Shown here in pieces: positions 15,807-27,532 of a stretch of DNA of 64,000 nucleotides. Position 1 is the stretch's first letter. The number at the start of each line of letters is the position of its first letter. The position numbers and the translations under genes are program-made. The notes below the pieces were generated by a model. That model worked only from the letters and a program-made list of their open reading frames with translations. It was not told the DNA's origin and did no database searches. Origin of the DNA: Azospirillum brasilense. Its GTDB lineage: Bacteria > Pseudomonadota > Alphaproteobacteria > Azospirillales > Azospirillaceae. The stretch lies in assembly GCF_001315015.1 (NCBI RefSeq), contig NZ_CP012915.1:1288501-1352500 (forward strand), read 5' to 3'.

Positions 15807-16868
15807 ATGTCAGCGAACCCGTCCGGCGGCGAACGGCCGATCATCATCAAGAAGAAGAAGGGCGGCCATGGCGGCCACCATGGTGGCGCCTGGAAAGTCG
15901 CCTATGCCGACTTCGTGACGACGATGATGGCCTTCTTCCTGCTGCTGTGGCTGCTCAACGTCACCACGTCGGACCAGCGCAAGGGCATCGCGGACTATTT
16001 CTCGCCCACCTCGGTCAGCCGTGAGAGCTCCGGGTCCGGCGGCATGCTGGGCGGGCGCACCATCACCGCGCCGGGCGCCCAGATCTCCCCCTCCTCGCCG
16101 ATGTCCGCCGACGTTCCGGTCTCCGGTCCGCCCGGCCACTCGACCCAGGAGGACGACGAGGCGAACGACCCGACCGACGCCGCCCCGCCGCCGCCCGCCT
16201 CGACCGCCGAACAGAAGTCCAGCGAGTCGCGGCTCGACTACCAGAAGCGGCTGGAGGAGCAGGCCAAGCAGCTCGGCATTCCCGGCCAGAAGCCGGGCGA
16301 GCGGCTGTCCGACTTCGCGGAACGGGTGAAGGAGGGCGGCGAGAAGCTGCAGGACGCCCAGAAGGAAGCCCGCCAGTTCCAGCAGGCCGCCACCGAGATC
16401 CGGCAGGCCATCCAATCCGTGCCGGAGCTGGAGCCGCTGGCCCAGAATCTGATGATCGACCAGACGCCGGAGGGTCTGCGAATCCAGATCGTCGACCAGG
16501 ACCGCGTCTCGATGTTCCCCGGCGGGTCGGGCCAGATGTACCCGCAGACCCGCCAGCTCGTCATGCAGGTGGCCAAGGCGCTCGCCAAGCTGCCCAACAA
16601 GCTGTCGATCAGCGGCCACACCGACGGCGTTCCCTTCACCTCCGGGGCCGGGCGCGACAACTGGGACCTCTCCACCGAACGCGCCAACGCCACGCGCCGC
16701 GCCCTGATCGCCGGCGGCATCCCGGAGGAGCGCGTCCAGGACGTGATCGGCCGCGCCGACCGCGATCTGCTGGTGCCCGACCAGCCCGGCAGTCCGCGCA
16801 ACCGCCGCATCAGCATGGTGTTGCTGCGCGAAAGCAAGACCGCCGCCGCGCCCGCCGCCACGAATTGA
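15807..16868 (+). CDS. motB: Flagellar motor stator protein MotB
   Basis: MotB is the peptidoglycan-anchored stator subunit that forms the ion channel with MotA. The 353-residue protein has a basic N-terminus (KKKK), one transmembrane helix at about 33-52 with the proton-carrying D35 in YADFVTTMMAFFLLLWLLN, a Pro/Ser-rich linker and an OmpA-like domain at about 220-345 (SISGHTDGVPF, LSTERANATRRALIAGG). The ATG at 15807 was chosen over one at 15753 to give a normal N-terminus. No motA is adjacent, so the stator partner is encoded elsewhere. Confidence 0.93.
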   Translation: MSANPSGGERPIIIKKKKGGHGGHHGGAWKVAYADFVTTMMAFFLLLWLLNVTTSDQRKGIADYFSPTSVSRESSGSGGMLGGRTITAPGAQISPSSPMSADVPVSGPPGHSTQEDDEANDPTDAAPPPPASTAEQKSSESRLDYQKRLEEQAKQLGIPGQKPGERLSDFAERVKEGGEKLQDAQKEARQFQQAATEIRQAIQSVPELEPLAQNLMIDQTPEGLRIQIVDQDRVSMFPGGSGQMYPQTRQLVMQVAKALAKLPNKLSISGHTDGVPFTSGAGRDNWDLSTERANATRRALIAGGIPEERVQDVIGRADRDLLVPDQPGSPRNRRISMVLLRESKTAAAPAATN

Positions 16869-17066
16869 TACCAAAGCCGATGTGGCGTTGGTACCAAGGC
16901 GTTAGTTCCTTGCCTTTGAACGTACCTCTTCTTGTTTTGTCGATGCGCTGCACAACGCGGGGAATGTTTGCCCTGTTCAAATGGCGAAGCGATGGTTCAT
17001 ACTTCGCGGCAGACACCATTGCCATACGGCATCGGTCAATCAAGGGCGTTAGCTGCGGGGGAGTCT

Positions 17067-18566
17067 GTGAGCGTACCCGAAGGCAAGGCGACTGACCTTT
17101 TGACGAACTATGATCCCGGCCTTTACTACGACGAATTGTTCGGAGGCCGTGATTATCCAGCCGAGCACTCGGCGCTGATCCGGCAGAGACTGGCCGGTCT
17201 GAACTTCGGGGATCTGTTGCGGCGGTCGCAGGACGCCGAACGTGAACTGTACAATCTGGGCATCACCTTCCTCGTTTACTCGAACAAGGACGCGGTGGAC
17301 CGGATTCTGCCCTTCGACATCATTCCCCGGGTCATCTCGGCAAAGGAATGGGCGCATCTGGAAGCCGGGATTACCCAGCGCGTCACGGCGCTGAACCTGT
17401 TCCTCCACGATATCTATCACGACCAGAAGATCCTGAAGGACGGGGTGATCCCCGCCGACCTCGTGCTGGGCAACGGCTGCTTCCGGCCGCAGATGGTCGG
17501 GCTGGACGTGCCGTTCGACACCTACATTCACATCATGGGCACGGATCTGGTCCGTGACCGCGAGGGGACCTTCCGCGTGCTGGAGGACAATGGACGCGTG
17601 CCGTCCGGCGTGTCCTACGTGGTCGAGAACCGCCACATGATGCAGCGCGTGTTCCCTGACCTGATGCAGGACATCGGCATCCGCCCGGTGGACAATTACG
17701 GGCACAAGCTGCTCGACGCGATGATGGAGATCGCGCCGCAGGACGTCGCCGACCCGCAGGTCGTGCTGCTGTCGCCCGGCTCCTACAACTCCGCCTATTT
17801 CGAGCACATCTTCCTGGCGCGCGAGATGGGCGTGCCGTTGGTCGAGGGGCGCGATCTGGTGGTGGAGAACGACCGCGTCTACATGAAGACCACCAACGGT
17901 CTGGCGCGCGTCGATTCGATCTACCGCCGCATCGACGACGCCTTCCTCGACCCCAAGGCCTTCAACCCGGACAGCATGCTGGGCGTGCCGGGCATCATGG
18001 AGGCCTACCGCAAGGGCAACGTGGCGCTGGCCAACGCCATCGGCACCGGCGTGGCGGACGACAAGGCGATCTACTGCTACGTCCCGCGGATGATCAAATA
18101 CTACCTGGACCAGGAGGCGATCATCCCCAACGTGGACACGCGCATCTGCCGCGAGGCCGACGCGCTGCAGTACACGCTGGACAACCTGGACAAGCTGGTG
18201 GTCAAGCCGGTCGGCGAGGCCGGCGGCTACGGCATCACCATCGGCCCGCGCGCCAGCAAGGAGGAGCTGGCGGAGTGCCGGGCCAAGCTGCTGGCCGATC
18301 CGTCCAACTACATCAGCCAGCCGGTGGTCGACCTGTCGGTCTGCCCCACCGTGACCGACGACGGCATCGATCCCCGCCACGTCGATCTGCGCCCCTTCGC
18401 CATCACCGGCAAGAACACCTGGGTGCTGCCCGGTGGCCTGACCCGCGTGGCGCTGAAGAAGGGCACGCTGATCGTCAACTCGTCGCAGGGCGGCGGGTCC
18501 AAGGACACCTGGGTTCTCCAGGATGGGGTTCTTCAGGATGGGGCACAGGAAGGGAGCGCGTCGTGA
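17067..18566 (+). CDS. Circularly permuted type 2 ATP-grasp protein (DUF404/DUF407)
   Basis: This protein of about 499 residues belongs to the circularly permuted ATP-grasp family. Visible signatures are NYDPGLYYDELFGG near the start, RVLEDNGRVPSGVSYVVENR, LSPGSYNSAYFEH, a KPVGEAGGYG glycine loop and DLRPFAI. ATP-grasp enzymes ligate carboxylates to amines, and this family was proposed to make short peptides or peptide tags. The GTG at 17067 (GGGGAG just upstream, short spacing) fits homologue N-termini; an ATG at 16992 would add 25 residues. The stop overlaps the alpha-E gene start as GTGA, giving the familiar ATP-grasp/alpha-E pair. The substrate is unknown. Confidence 0.9.
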   Translation: MSVPEGKATDLLTNYDPGLYYDELFGGRDYPAEHSALIRQRLAGLNFGDLLRRSQDAERELYNLGITFLVYSNKDAVDRILPFDIIPRVISAKEWAHLEAGITQRVTALNLFLHDIYHDQKILKDGVIPADLVLGNGCFRPQMVGLDVPFDTYIHIMGTDLVRDREGTFRVLEDNGRVPSGVSYVVENRHMMQRVFPDLMQDIGIRPVDNYGHKLLDAMMEIAPQDVADPQVVLLSPGSYNSAYFEHIFLAREMGVPLVEGRDLVVENDRVYMKTTNGLARVDSIYRRIDDAFLDPKAFNPDSMLGVPGIMEAYRKGNVALANAIGTGVADDKAIYCYVPRMIKYYLDQEAIIPNVDTRICREADALQYTLDNLDKLVVKPVGEAGGYGITIGPRASKEELAECRAKLLADPSNYISQPVVDLSVCPTVTDDGIDPRHVDLRPFAITGKNTWVLPGGLTRVALKKGTLIVNSSQGGGSKDTWVLQDGVLQDGAQEGSAS

Positions 18567-19540
18567 ATCTGCTGGCCCGTTACGCCGAATGCATTTTCTG
18601 GATGGCGCGCTACATGGAGCGCGCCGAAAACCTCGCCCGAATCCTGGACGTGCATGAGACCTTCGCGCGCGACACGCGGGGAATGACCAACTGGTTCTCC
18701 ATCGTCCAGCTCAACGCCGACGAGAAGGACTTCTTCAGCCGCCACGACCGCCCCACGGCGGAGGCGGTGGTTCATTACTACATGTTCGACACCCAGAACA
18801 CGAACTCGCTGGTGTCCATGCTGCGGATGGCGCGGGAGAACGCCCGCGTCCTGCGCCCCTGGATCTCAACCGAGATGTGGACGCAGATCAACGTGTTCCA
18901 CAACAAGCTGGTGGAAATGAACGGCAAGGGCGTCGCGCTGCCCAACCTGTCCAAGGTCTGCACCTGGATCAAGGAGGAGTGCCAGACCCACACCGGCATC
19001 ACCGAGGGCACCTTCTACCGCGACCAGGGCTGGTACTTCTACCAGCTCGGCAAGTACATCGAGCGGGCGGACCAGACCACCCGCCTGCTCGACATCAAGT
19101 ACCACACGCTGCTGCCCTCCCCCGTGGCGGTCGGCTCCACGCTGGACATGAGCCAGTGGACGACGGTGCTGCGCTCGGCCGCCGGGTACCACGCCTTCCG
19201 GCGCGTCTACCCGCGCGGCATGTCGCCCACCACGGTCGCCGGCTTCATGATGTTCAACGAGGGATTCCCACGGTCCGTTGTGATGTGTGTGCGACAGATC
19301 GACGGCCTCTTGACCCGCCTGAAGTCCCGTTACACCCTGCGCAATGGCAGTGACGCGATGGAAAAGGTGGACGAACTGCTCGGCGCGCTTTTGGCCCGCC
19401 CGATCGAAGAGGTGATCCAACTCGGCCTGCACGAGTATCTGGACGGCGTGCAGGCCCAGCTCTGCGGCATCACCACCGAGATCGGACGCGCCTTCTTCGG
19501 CCAGGACACCGTCCCCATGACCCAGAGCCAGTCCCAGTAG
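18563..19540 (+). CDS. Alpha-E domain protein (DUF403)
   Basis: This 325-residue all-helical protein begins MNLLARYAECIFWMARYMERAENLAR, the alpha-E family hallmark, with a later GKYIERADQTTRLLD repeat of the same theme. Alpha-E proteins nearly always accompany circularly permuted ATP-grasp proteins and are thought to be their partners in peptide or amide chemistry; the biochemistry is not established. A GTG at 18563 overlaps the preceding stop, with AGGAAGGGA upstream, so the pair is coupled. The transglutaminase and proteasome-like peptidase genes that often follow this pair are absent here. Confidence 0.92.
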   Translation: MNLLARYAECIFWMARYMERAENLARILDVHETFARDTRGMTNWFSIVQLNADEKDFFSRHDRPTAEAVVHYYMFDTQNTNSLVSMLRMARENARVLRPWISTEMWTQINVFHNKLVEMNGKGVALPNLSKVCTWIKEECQTHTGITEGTFYRDQGWYFYQLGKYIERADQTTRLLDIKYHTLLPSPVAVGSTLDMSQWTTVLRSAAGYHAFRRVYPRGMSPTTVAGFMMFNEGFPRSVVMCVRQIDGLLTRLKSRYTLRNGSDAMEKVDELLGALLARPIEEVIQLGLHEYLDGVQAQLCGITTEIGRAFFGQDTVPMTQSQSQ

Positions 19541-19580
19541 CCTTCGTTCAGCACCGTCTCCAACCGCCGAACCCCAACAG

Positions 19581-19596
19581 CCGGCCCATGGGCCGG
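19581..19596. repeat. Perfect 16-bp GC-rich palindrome upstream of bpt
   Basis: CCGGCCCATGGGCCGG is a perfect palindrome 23 bp before the chosen bpt start and 41 bp after the alpha-E stop. It has no loop or T-tract, so it looks more like a protein site than a terminator; chance is possible at this GC content. Confidence 0.35.
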
Positions 19597-19619
19597 TGAT
19601 TCAGAAGTCAGCCAGCCCG

Positions 19620-20360
19620 ATGTCGGTCATCCAGCCGCAACTCCGCCCGCTCCAGCAGTTCTTCCGGTCCGGGCCGATGCCCTGCCCCTATCTGCCGGGA
19701 CGGGTGGAGCGCAAGCTGTTCACCCGGCTGTTGGGTCCTTATTCGGCGGAGGTCAATTCCACCCTGTCGCGCGCCGGCTTCCGGCGCAGCCACGACATCG
19801 TCTACCGGCCGGTCTGCCCGAACTGCCAAGCCTGCGTCCCGGTCCGCATCCCGGTGGGGGCCTTCGCCCCCACCCGGTCGCAGAAGCGCGTCCGCCGAGC
19901 CAACGGCGACCTGACTTTGGCGGAGGCGCCAGCCGCCGCCACGACGGAGCAGTACCGGCTGTTCTCGCTCTATCAGAATTCCCGCCACGGCGAATCCGAC
20001 ATGGCGCGCATGGCGATGGCCGATTTCGCCGCCATGATCGACGAGGGCCGCGCCGACACCAGCCTGTTCGAAGCCCGCGACGCGGAGGGGCGGCTGGTCG
20101 GCTGCATGCTGACCGACCGGCTGACCGACGGCTATTCCGCCGTCTACAGCTTCTACGATCCCCGCCAGGACCGCCGCAGCCTGGGCAGCTTCATGATCCT
20201 CAGCCTGCTGGAGCGCGCCCAGGCGGACGGGCTGCCCTACGTCTATCTCGGCTATTGGATCGCCCAGAGCCGCAAGATGGCCTACAAGGCCAAGTTCCGC
20301 CCCCTGGAAGCGTTGGGCCGCGACGGCTGGTTCCCCCTGCCAAACGATCCGGAAGACTGA
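19620..20360 (+). CDS. bpt: Aminoacyl-tRNA--protein transferase, Bpt type
   Basis: The family transfers leucine or arginine from aminoacyl-tRNA to N-terminal Asp/Glu of proteins in the N-degron pathway. The 246-residue protein shows CPYLPGRVERKLFTRL near the N-terminus, the paired cysteines of VCPNCQACVPVRIPV, the SQKRVRRAN motif and YLGYWIAQSRKMAYKAKFRP near the C-terminus. The length and YLGYWI motif match bacterial Bpt. The ATG at 19620 was preferred over a GTG at 19596 that lies inside a palindrome. It follows the ATP-grasp/alpha-E pair on the same strand, 79 bp away. Confidence 0.9.
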   Translation: MSVIQPQLRPLQQFFRSGPMPCPYLPGRVERKLFTRLLGPYSAEVNSTLSRAGFRRSHDIVYRPVCPNCQACVPVRIPVGAFAPTRSQKRVRRANGDLTLAEAPAAATTEQYRLFSLYQNSRHGESDMARMAMADFAAMIDEGRADTSLFEARDAEGRLVGCMLTDRLTDGYSAVYSFYDPRQDRRSLGSFMILSLLERAQADGLPYVYLGYWIAQSRKMAYKAKFRPLEALGRDGWFPLPNDPED

Positions 20361-20447
20361 CGGACCGCACGCCGGATTGCCTGAGATCGGAGACTATTGG
20401 GGCAATCACGTATAAAGGCTTTCAAGCTCTTGCGCTGCCGGGGCCTC

Positions 20448-20466
20448 CTGCGGAATATTGCCGCAG
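20448..20466. promoter_or_regulatory. Inverted repeat upstream of dctQ (possible operator)
   Basis: CTGCGG at 20448-20453 and CCGCAG at 20461-20466 flank a 7-nt AATATTG core. It lies about 120 bp upstream of dctQ in a 224-bp intergenic stretch that is otherwise AT-richer than its surroundings. Regulator unknown. Confidence 0.3.
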
Positions 20467-20536
20467 CAAACACCCCATGGTGTTACCATAAAAGATTGAA
20501 CCGGCGCCCAGCGCCACCGTTCACAGGGCAACAAAA

Positions 20537-20562
20537 GGAACGGACGGGGATACACCCGTTCC
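20537..20562 (+). other. Leader stem-loop before dctQ
   Basis: GGAACGG (20537-20543) pairs with CCGTTCC (20556-20562) around a 12-nt loop, ending 9 nt before the GGGAGG ribosome-binding site of dctQ. No following T-tract is present. It could influence translation or mRNA stability; the function is inferred. Confidence 0.3.
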
Positions 20563-20584
20563 AAACCAACAGGGAGGCTCTCCG

Positions 20585-21124
20585 TTGAGGTTCCTGCTCC
20601 GAATCAGCGGGCTGATCGATGCTGTCAACGACGGCATCGGCAAGCTCGTCTATTGGCTGGTGCTGGTCGCCGTGATCGTCAGCGCCGGCAACGCGACCAT
20701 CCGCTACAGCCTCCATTACAGCTCCAACGCCTGGCTTGAGCTGCAATGGTATTTGTTCTCTGCAATTTTCCTGTTGTGCTCGGGCTACACGTTCCTGCGC
20801 AACGAACACATCCGCATCGACATCGTGCTGGGCCGCTTCTCCAGACGCGTCCAGTGCATGGTGGACATCTTCGGGATCCTCTTCTTCCTGTTCCCGATGG
20901 CCATCCTGATCATGTGGCTCTCCTGGCCGATGTTCTGGGACAGCTTCATCACCAAGGAAATGTCGAGCGACGCCGGCGGCCTGATCCGCTGGCCGGCCAA
21001 GATCCTGGTTCCCGCCGGTTTCTTCCTGCTGACCATGCAGGCGGTGTCCGAGCTGATCAAACGCATCGCCTTCCTGGCCGGTCTCATTGACCAGCCCGGC
21101 GAGAAGATGCACAGCCACTCCTAA
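20585..21124 (+). CDS. dctQ: TRAP transporter small permease (DctQ)
   Basis: This 179-residue inner-membrane protein has four predicted transmembrane helices, at about 17-40, 52-72, 95-120 and 140-162, the DctQ topology. The NEHIRIDIVLGRFS loop and LSWPMFWDSF stretch resemble TRAP small permeases for 2-oxoacids. It starts with TTG at 20585, supported by GGGAGG 7 nt upstream. With dctM downstream (20-bp gap) it forms the membrane part of a sodium-driven uptake system using a periplasmic binding protein. Confidence 0.9.
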   Translation: MRFLLRISGLIDAVNDGIGKLVYWLVLVAVIVSAGNATIRYSLHYSSNAWLELQWYLFSAIFLLCSGYTFLRNEHIRIDIVLGRFSRRVQCMVDIFGILFFLFPMAILIMWLSWPMFWDSFITKEMSSDAGGLIRWPAKILVPAGFFLLTMQAVSELIKRIAFLAGLIDQPGEKMHSHS

Positions 21125-21144
21125 GAGACCGGGGACCACACACG

Positions 21145-22656
21145 ATGGCCGCCTTCCTCATTGAGAACATGGCGCCGCTGATGTTCGCGGCGCTTGTTCT
21201 TTTCCTATTGATGGGTTTCCCGGTCGCCTTCGCGCTCGCCGCGAACGGCCTCCTCTTCGGTCTGATCGGCATCGAGCTGGGTCTGCTGACCCCGGCGCTG
21301 TTCCAGGCGCTGCCGGAGCGCGTCTTCGGCATCATGCGCAACGACACGCTGCTGGCCATTCCCTTCTTCACCTTCATGGGGCTGATCCTCGAACGATCCG
21401 GCATGGCCGAGGACTTGCTCGACACGGTCGGACAGCTCTTCGGTCCGCTGCGCGGTGGCCTGGCCTACGCGGTGATCTTCGTCGGCGCGCTGCTCGCCGC
21501 CACGACGGGCGTGGTGGCCGCGTCGGTCATCTCGATGGGCCTGATCTCGCTGCCGATCATGCTGCGCTACGGCTATGACCGGCGACTGGCGTCAGGCGTC
21601 ATCGCGGCGTCGGGCACGCTGGCCCAGATCATCCCGCCGTCGCTGGTGCTGATCATCCTGGCCGACCAGCTCGGCCGCTCGGTCGGCGACATGTACGCCG
21701 GCGCCCTGGTCCCCGGCCTGGTGCTGACCGGCCTCTACGCCGGCTACATCCTGGTCGTCAGCATTGTCCGCCCCGAGTTCGCTCCGGCCCTGCCGCTGGA
21801 GGCCCGCTCCCTGCGCGGCTTCCAGCTCCTGTTCCGGGTGCTGACCTCGCTGGTGCCGCCGCTGGTCCTGATCTTCCTGGTGCTGGGCACCATCTTCCTC
21901 GGCATCGCGACGCCGACGGAAGGCGGCGCCATGGGTGCCGCGGGCGCCATGATCCTGGCACTCATGAAGCGGCAGCTCAGCTGGTCGCTGATGCGTCAGG
22001 CGATGGACACGACGGCGAAGCTGTCCTCCTTCGTCATCTTCATCCTGATCGGCTCGACGGTCTTCGGTCTGGTGTTCCGCGCCGTGAACGGCGACCTGTG
22101 GGTGGAGCATCTGCTGACCGGCCTGCCGGGCGGCGAACTGGGTTTCCTGATCGTCGTCAACATCATGGTCTTCCTGCTCGCCTTCTTCCTCGACTTCTTC
22201 GAGCTGGCCTTCATCATCGTGCCGCTGCTCGCCCCGGTCGCGGAGAAGCTGGGCATCGACCTGATCTGGTTCGGCGTCCTGCTGGGCGTCAACATGCAGA
22301 CCTCCTTCATGCATCCGCCCTTCGGTTTCGCCCTGTTCTTCCTGCGAAGCGTCGCTCCACGGGAGGACTACAAGGACAAGATCACCGGGAAGATCATCAA
22401 AAAGATCACCACCGGCCAGATCTACTGGGGCGCCGTGCCGTTCGTCTGCATCCAGCTGATCATGGTGGCTCTGGTCATCATATTCCCGGAGATGGTCTTC
22501 AGCGGCCTGGACCGTGGTGAGCCGATCAACATCGACAACATCCAGATCGATATCCCGTCCTTCGATACCGGCGAGCCGCCGCCGCCCTTCGGCGCGCCGG
22601 AACAACCGGCCGAGGACCCCAACGCCGACCTCATGCGGCAGTTGCAGGGCAAGTAA
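21145..22656 (+). CDS. dctM: TRAP transporter large permease (DctM)
   Basis: This 503-residue protein has about 12 transmembrane helices of the DctM/TRAP fold. The conserved motifs are PFFTFMGLILERSGMAEDL, TTGVVAASVISMGLISLP, SGTLAQIIPPSLVLIILA and TPTEGGAMGA. Unlike the compact 430-residue DctM proteins it has a C-terminal extension rich in Pro, Asp and Glu after about residue 450. It follows dctQ directly. A strong terminator shared with the convergent dctP follows at 22734-22762. Confidence 0.94.
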   Translation: MAAFLIENMAPLMFAALVLFLLMGFPVAFALAANGLLFGLIGIELGLLTPALFQALPERVFGIMRNDTLLAIPFFTFMGLILERSGMAEDLLDTVGQLFGPLRGGLAYAVIFVGALLAATTGVVAASVISMGLISLPIMLRYGYDRRLASGVIAASGTLAQIIPPSLVLIILADQLGRSVGDMYAGALVPGLVLTGLYAGYILVVSIVRPEFAPALPLEARSLRGFQLLFRVLTSLVPPLVLIFLVLGTIFLGIATPTEGGAMGAAGAMILALMKRQLSWSLMRQAMDTTAKLSSFVIFILIGSTVFGLVFRAVNGDLWVEHLLTGLPGGELGFLIVVNIMVFLLAFFLDFFELAFIIVPLLAPVAEKLGIDLIWFGVLLGVNMQTSFMHPPFGFALFFLRSVAPREDYKDKITGKIIKKITTGQIYWGAVPFVCIQLIMVALVIIFPEMVFSGLDRGEPINIDNIQIDIPSFDTGEPPPPFGAPEQPAEDPNADLMRQLQGK

Positions 22657-22733
22657 CCGGCCTTCCATTCCCTCCTCTCCCGCCCGACGGGGGAGGAGTC
22701 GGAACCGGGAATCTTGCTCGATCATCGGCAAAC

Positions 22734-22762
22734 AAAAAAGCCCCGCTTCAGCGGGGCTTTTT
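22734..22762. terminator. Bidirectional rho-independent terminator between dctM and dctP
   Basis: GCCCCGC (22740-22746) and GCGGGGC (22751-22757) form a 7-bp stem with a TTCA loop, flanked by an A-run on the left (22734-22739) and a T-run on the right (22758-22762). It can therefore terminate both the plus-strand dctQM transcript and the minus-strand dctP transcript. Confidence 0.9.
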
Positions 22763-22778
22763 CGTGACCAATGTTCCT

Positions 22779-24281
<1,503 letters not shown>

Positions 24282-24304
24282 ACGGGGGGCCGAAAGCCCC
24301 CCGT
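24282..24304 (-). terminator. Stem-loop terminator after parC
   Basis: ACGGGGGGC (24282-24290) and GCCCCCCGT (24296-24304) form a perfect 9-bp stem around CGAAA, 43 bp beyond the parC stop. On the minus strand it is followed by TTTCACTTTT, a broken T-run, so termination is likely but may not be strong. Confidence 0.7.
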
Positions 24305-24346
24305 TTGCGCGCAACGTTAGGTGTATGGGGCCGGGAAACGGCCGGC

Positions 24347-26617
<2,271 letters not shown>

Positions 26618-26635
26618 GGCGTGTGGATACCAAAT

Positions 26636-27358
26636 CTAGCGGCCACGCGCCACAGCGTTCTCGTAACGTTCTCTTAATCGCAGCCTTGCGGGCGGCAGTG
26701 GGCCGTTGAGGAGATGGCGCTCCAGGAAATGACCGGTCAGGCGCAGTCCCTCCGCCACCGCCTGCGGCCCCCCGCCGCCCAGACCGATCAGGAATCCGGG
26801 CAGCGGCAGCAGCCGGTCGCGGTAGGGCTCCCCGGCCGACGCCGACACCGCGCGACCGGTGCGCGGGCTGACGTAGGCGAGATAGTCGTTCGCCCCCGTC
26901 ACCGCGCAACGATCGAGATCCAGCCCGAATCCGAGCTCCGCCAGCAGCCCGACCTCCCACCGCACATAGGACTCGGCCCAGGCATCGCCGGCCAGCAGTC
27001 CGAACAGCGCCAACAGCCCGTCGAACAGCGCCGGGTGCGGCTGGTGTTCCGGAAGGGCGGCCTCGGCCAGGGCGCAGGCGGCGGTCAAGGTCGCGAGTCG
27101 CAACGGGTCGTCCAAAAAGGCGGCGGAATAGCCCTGCACCACCTCCAGCGTCAGGTTGCCCAGATGTTCGGGCAGGCGCCCGCGCCAGCGCGCCGACACC
27201 AGCGTGCCGGGCTCCAGCGCCGCCCGCGTGCGGCTGGACCGCCCGCCCATGACCATGCCGGCGTGCCGCCCATGGTCCCGCGTCAGCAGGGTGACGACCG
27301 CCGAGGTCTCGCCATGCGGCCGGGCCGACAGCACAACGCCCTGATCGGACCACTCCAT
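26636..27358 (-). CDS. recO: DNA repair protein RecO
   Basis: RecO loads RecA onto SSB-coated single-stranded DNA in the RecFOR pathway. The 240-residue protein has the N-terminal OB fold at about 1-80 (MEWSDQGVVLSARPHGETSAVVTLLTRDHGR) and a helical C-terminal domain with YVRWEVGLLAELGFGLDLDRC. The four-cysteine zinc site of some RecO proteins is not seen; only the first Cys of that region (DRCAVTG) is present, as in other alphaproteobacteria. It precedes parC by 18 bp. Confidence 0.92.
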   Translation of the reverse strand: MEWSDQGVVLSARPHGETSAVVTLLTRDHGRHAGMVMGGRSSRTRAALEPGTLVSARWRGRLPEHLGNLTLEVVQGYSAAFLDDPLRLATLTAACALAEAALPEHQPHPALFDGLLALFGLLAGDAWAESYVRWEVGLLAELGFGLDLDRCAVTGANDYLAYVSPRTGRAVSASAGEPYRDRLLPLPGFLIGLGGGGPQAVAEGLRLTGHFLERHLLNGPLPPARLRLRERYENAVARGR

Positions 27359-27532
27359 ACGGCTGCTTCCTTACGTTGACGGGATCTGCGGGGCTCGCCC
27401 AGGGCGCCCAGGCGTGCCACGGAGTGCCCGCGAAGCGGGATCGGTCACGCTTTCCGCCAGCATGGCGCAAATCCTTCGCAACAGGGCTTCATTTCTCATT
27501 CACCATTCGGGCACTATGTTGCGAATGACAGA

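Noticed and set aside
26663..26677. GTAA-N7-TTAA CtrA-like box, similar to the one upstream of cheA
   Set aside because: It lies in the coding 3' end of recO and is explained by codons for an Arg/Glu/Tyr stretch; no promoter is expected there, although it could affect the downstream parC.
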